A stretch of 64,000 nucleotides of DNA from JAFDCJ01 sp049669725 (GTDB taxonomy: Bacteria; Desulfobacterota; Desulfobacteria; Desulfobacterales; JAFDCJ01). The stretch lies in contig JBATKU010000735.1 of assembly GCA_049669725.1 (NCBI GenBank), positions 1 through 64,000 on the forward strand. Reading direction: 5' to 3'. A program made the translations under genes and the position numbers. Positions 61,653-64,000 of this stretch are shown one piece after another; within the stretch, counting starts at the first letter, position 1; each line of letters starts with the position of its first letter. The notes beneath the pieces were generated by a model. The model was not told where the DNA came from. It searched no databases and was given only the letters and a program-made list of their open reading frames with translations.

Positions 61653-63032
61653 TCAGTGGCCCATTGGTTCAAAAATTGCTGTAAAATGCCTTAACGTCGG
61701 CTGTTCCTGCACAATGCGCATGCCCTTGATATGGTTTCTTTGCTCAAACACACTCGCGACACATTCCACCACATAGTCGATGTGGCTCTTGGTATAAACT
61801 CTTCGAGGGATGGCCAGGCGCACCATTTCCAACTGGGCGGGTTCGAATTTGCCGTTGGTAGCATTCGTTCTGCCGAACATCACACTGCCGATTTCACAGG
61901 AACGAATGCCACCGCCTAAATAAAGCTCGCAGGCCAGGGCCTGCCCCGGGAATTCATGGGCCGGTATGTGGGGCAGAAATGCCGCAGCGTCAATATAGAT
62001 GGCATGGCCCCCCGGTGGTTGAAAAATCGGCACGCCCAGTTCCGTCAAATGCTCACCCAGATAGGCGATGGATCGAATGCGGTATTTCAGGTAGTCTTCC
62101 TGGAGAACTTCATCCAGCCCCAGGGCAAAGGCTTGCAGGTCATGACCGGCCATACCGCCGTAAGTGGAAAATCCCTCGGTCACCACCAGGATGTTGCGCG
62201 CCTTCTGGGCCAGTTCATCGTCGTTGACCGCCAGAAATCCGCCCATGTTCACCAATCCGTCCTTCTTGCCGCTCATGGTGCAGCCGTCGGCGAAGGAAAA
62301 CATCTCCCGGGCAATCTGCTCAACGGATTTATTTTCATATCCGGGTTCGCGCAGTTTAATGAAGTAGGCATTTTCGGCAAAGCGGCAGGCATCCAGGAAA
62401 AAGGGAATGGCATAGCTTTTAGCCAATTCGGCTGTCCGGCGGATATTTTCCATACTAACCGGCTGTCCGGCATTGGAATTGTTGGTAGCTGTCAGCATAA
62501 CCAGCGGGATTCGCTTCGGACCGAATTTTTCGAGGAGTGCTTTTAAGGCTTCCAGGTCCATATTGCCCTTGAAGTTTGCTTTAAGCGAAGGAACCATCGC
62601 TTCGGGCGGCACCAGGTCAACGGCCTCAGCACCGGTTAATTCGATGTTGGCCCGGGTGGTGTCAAAATGAGTGTTATTGGGAATAATTTTGCCTTCTCCG
62701 CCCATGATATAGAAGAGAATCTTTTCAGCCGCGCGGCCCTGGTGGGTAGGAATGATGTGCCGAAATCCGGTAAGATCATTTACTTTTTTCTCCAGCTGAT
62801 AAAAACTCCTGGATCCGGCATAGGCTTCATCGCCTTCGATCATACCGCCCCACTGCCGGGCGCTCATGGCAGTGGTGCCGCTGTCGGTCAATAGATCGAT
62901 CAATACATCCTCGGCCCGGATGCTGAATAGATTGTAACCGGCTTTGTTCAGAATCGCTTTCCGTTCTTTGCGGGTGGTAAAACGCAGAGGTTCGACGCTT
63001 TTGATTTTAAAAGGCTCGATGATGGTTTTCAT
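61653..63032 (-). CDS. tnaA: Tryptophanase (beta-eliminating PLP lyase)
   Basis: A 459-residue lyase. Tryptophanase splits tryptophan to indole, pyruvate and ammonia; its sister enzyme tyrosine phenol-lyase (TPL) splits tyrosine. PLP-binding Lys is in TMSGKKDGLVNMGG; IPTHQGRAAE and FDTTR are conserved. Three positions favour tryptophanase: FDTT carries the Asp where TPL has Thr, EIGSVMFGR has Ile where TPL has its substrate-binding Arg (ERG), and LRHFTA has His where TPL has Phe (FFTA). The end (IPRRVYT) is shared by both. A TRAP or aromatic transporter is not adjacent. Confidence 0.8.
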   Translation of the reverse strand: MKTIIEPFKIKSVEPLRFTTRKERKAILNKAGYNLFSIRAEDVLIDLLTDSGTTAMSARQWGGMIEGDEAYAGSRSFYQLEKKVNDLTGFRHIIPTHQGRAAEKILFYIMGGEGKIIPNNTHFDTTRANIELTGAEAVDLVPPEAMVPSLKANFKGNMDLEALKALLEKFGPKRIPLVMLTATNNSNAGQPVSMENIRRTAELAKSYAIPFFLDACRFAENAYFIKLREPGYENKSVEQIAREMFSFADGCTMSGKKDGLVNMGGFLAVNDDELAQKARNILVVTEGFSTYGGMAGHDLQAFALGLDEVLQEDYLKYRIRSIAYLGEHLTELGVPIFQPPGGHAIYIDAAAFLPHIPAHEFPGQALACELYLGGGIRSCEIGSVMFGRTNATNGKFEPAQLEMVRLAIPRRVYTKSHIDYVVECVASVFEQRNHIKGMRIVQEQPTLRHFTAIFEPMGH

Positions 63033-63291
63033 TGGGGTCTCCTTATTCTGAAATTTGGGCCAGCCGGTCGGCGATATCGAACTGGAGCTCTGGTGGAAAT
63101 TGGTTAGTCTCCTCCGCGGGAGTGACGGGATTGAGACAAGTCTGGCAGTAAAATACTGTTTTCAGCTGTATGTGGGTAACAACCGGGTGTTCAGACGTCA
63201 TGAATCAATCGTAGAATAAAACCGGGATCTTGCATGTCAAGTCAGGGAAAGATCGGGCAGGGGGCTGTGAGTAGTGGGATAGCAGATTGCC

Positions 63292-64000
63292 TCAGGCGGC
63301 GTTGCGCATGCGTGCCCATTGACCGGCCAAAACCGGGTCGTTGGTAATGACACCATCTACATTTAGGTCTATCATCTGCTTATAATCTTCGAAAGTGTCC
63401 ACATTGTAGGGAAACACCTTGAGGCCGGCGGCATGCAGCATGTCAACCTGGTGCGGGGTTACGATCCGTTGATCCGGATGCCAGGAGAATACTTTCAGGT
63501 GTTTGCAAATTTCAACGATGCGTTTGCTGGTAGGGGTCTTGGAAATCAGCGCGATTGCCGGTGGATCCTCCATTGAGGCGATCTGAACCAGGATGTCGAT
63601 TTCAAAGCTGGAAATCAGAACTGAATCCTGCATATTCTTCTGTTTTACCAGTTTTACGATCTGTCTTTCGATGGCATCCGGCGGATGATGGTGTTCATAG
63701 GCATCGGCTTTAATTTCAATGTTCAGCCGGGCTTGACCATTTACAAGGTCCAGCACTTCGGACAATTCCGGCAAATGCTCACCCGCACACTTAGAATTAA
63801 ACCAGCTGCCGGCATCCAGCTGTTGCAGCGCTTCCATTTTAACGTCATTAACTGCTCCCCGGCTGTTTGTGGTGCGTTCCAGGGTGGCATCATGAATAAC
63901 GACCAGCTTGCGATCACGGCTGAACATCACATCGATTTCAATCATCGGAACTCCGGCTGTCAGAGCTGCCTGAACAGCCGCCAGCGTATTTTCCGGAAAA
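63292..64000 (-). CDS. Glycerophosphodiester phosphodiesterase, 5' end beyond the window
   Basis: A partial GDPD-family enzyme that cleaves glycerophosphodiesters to glycerol 3-phosphate. The visible frame runs to the right edge and includes PENTLAAVQAALTAGV, then MIEIDVMFSRD (metal-binding Glu and Asp), HDATLERTTNS, LNIEIKAD and the C-terminal YNVDTFEDYKQMIDLNVDGV and TNDP. The first ~20 residues (HRG motif) lie past 64000. A start at ATG 63945 would remove the PENT block and is unlikely. Confidence 0.88.
   Translation of the reverse strand, partial: FPENTLAAVQAALTAGVPMIEIDVMFSRDRKLVVIHDATLERTTNSRGAVNDVKMEALQQLDAGSWFNSKCAGEHLPELSEVLDLVNGQARLNIEIKADAYEHHHPPDAIERQIVKLVKQKNMQDSVLISSFEIDILVQIASMEDPPAIALISKTPTSKRIVEICKHLKVFSWHPDQRIVTPHQVDMLHAAGLKVFPYNVDTFEDYKQMIDLNVDGVITNDPVLAGQWARMRNAA

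Overview
The window reads like a chromosome segment of an anaerobic deltaproteobacterium, most likely a sulfate-reducer relative (Desulfobacterota, Desulfobacterales). This is inference from gene content: LL-diaminopimelate aminotransferase (DapL), FlgM with a sigma-28 promoter, a cytoplasmic molybdopterin oxidoreductase, a TRAP transporter remnant, a cobalamin-type radical SAM protein, many PilZ/GGDEF/HDOD signalling genes, and intergenic spacers rich in palindromic repeats. No rRNA, tRNA, CRISPR array, IS element or prophage was recognised.

Layout. 0-8.7 kb: sppA, flgM, a class II aldolase, a Tat-lipoprotein amidohydrolase, a truncated TraB/GumN-like gene, recX, two tiny genes with strong ribosome binding sites, a PilZ gene and a lipoprotein. 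8.7-14.4 kb: a giant AsmA-like protein and a molybdopterin oxidoreductase, both on the minus strand. 14.5-20.5 kb: small accessory genes (DinB, GNAT, methyltransferase, LysM, LysE, tandem PilZ, a coupled pair of unknowns) with gene fragments. 20.8-23.4 kb: a MatB-like acyl-CoA synthetase next to a TRAP transporter operon collapsed by an internal deletion, with a ~150 bp palindrome at its edge. 23.7-31.3 kb: radical SAM protein, a zinc-ribbon/cyclase/ATPase/TPR fusion, a QueG-like Fe-S protein, AzlCD and two tandem ABM-fold proteins. 31.5-36.2 kb: an MsbA-type ABC exporter, then a padR-MATE-ATPase operon behind a 30 bp palindromic operator. 36.3-50.1 kb: an Ada-like protein, an ABM protein, an SDR, an exported nickel superoxide dismutase, dapL and an Lrp regulator, DUF2461, a metallohydrolase, proC, a diguanylate cyclase response regulator, a secreted Arg/Asp-rich protein, an esterase and an HDOD protein.

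50.4-61.4 kb is the most interesting part. It holds a Tat-exported carotenoid-desaturase-like flavoenzyme, a LytS/LytTR two-component pair, an ABC-2 exporter, an acyl carrier protein, a ketosynthase, a ketosynthase-like protein lacking the active-site Cys, a BtrH-type acyltransferase, a small HTH-like protein and an ApeP/FabZ-like dehydratase. Together these look like a compact acyl/polyene-type biosynthesis and export locus resembling, but not matching, aryl-polyene-type clusters. The window closes with a tryptophanase and a glycerophosphodiester phosphodiesterase cut by the right edge.

Several C-terminal gene fragments (metallo-hydrolase, GNAT, DctM, patatin-like and others) show that deletion and decay have shaped this region.
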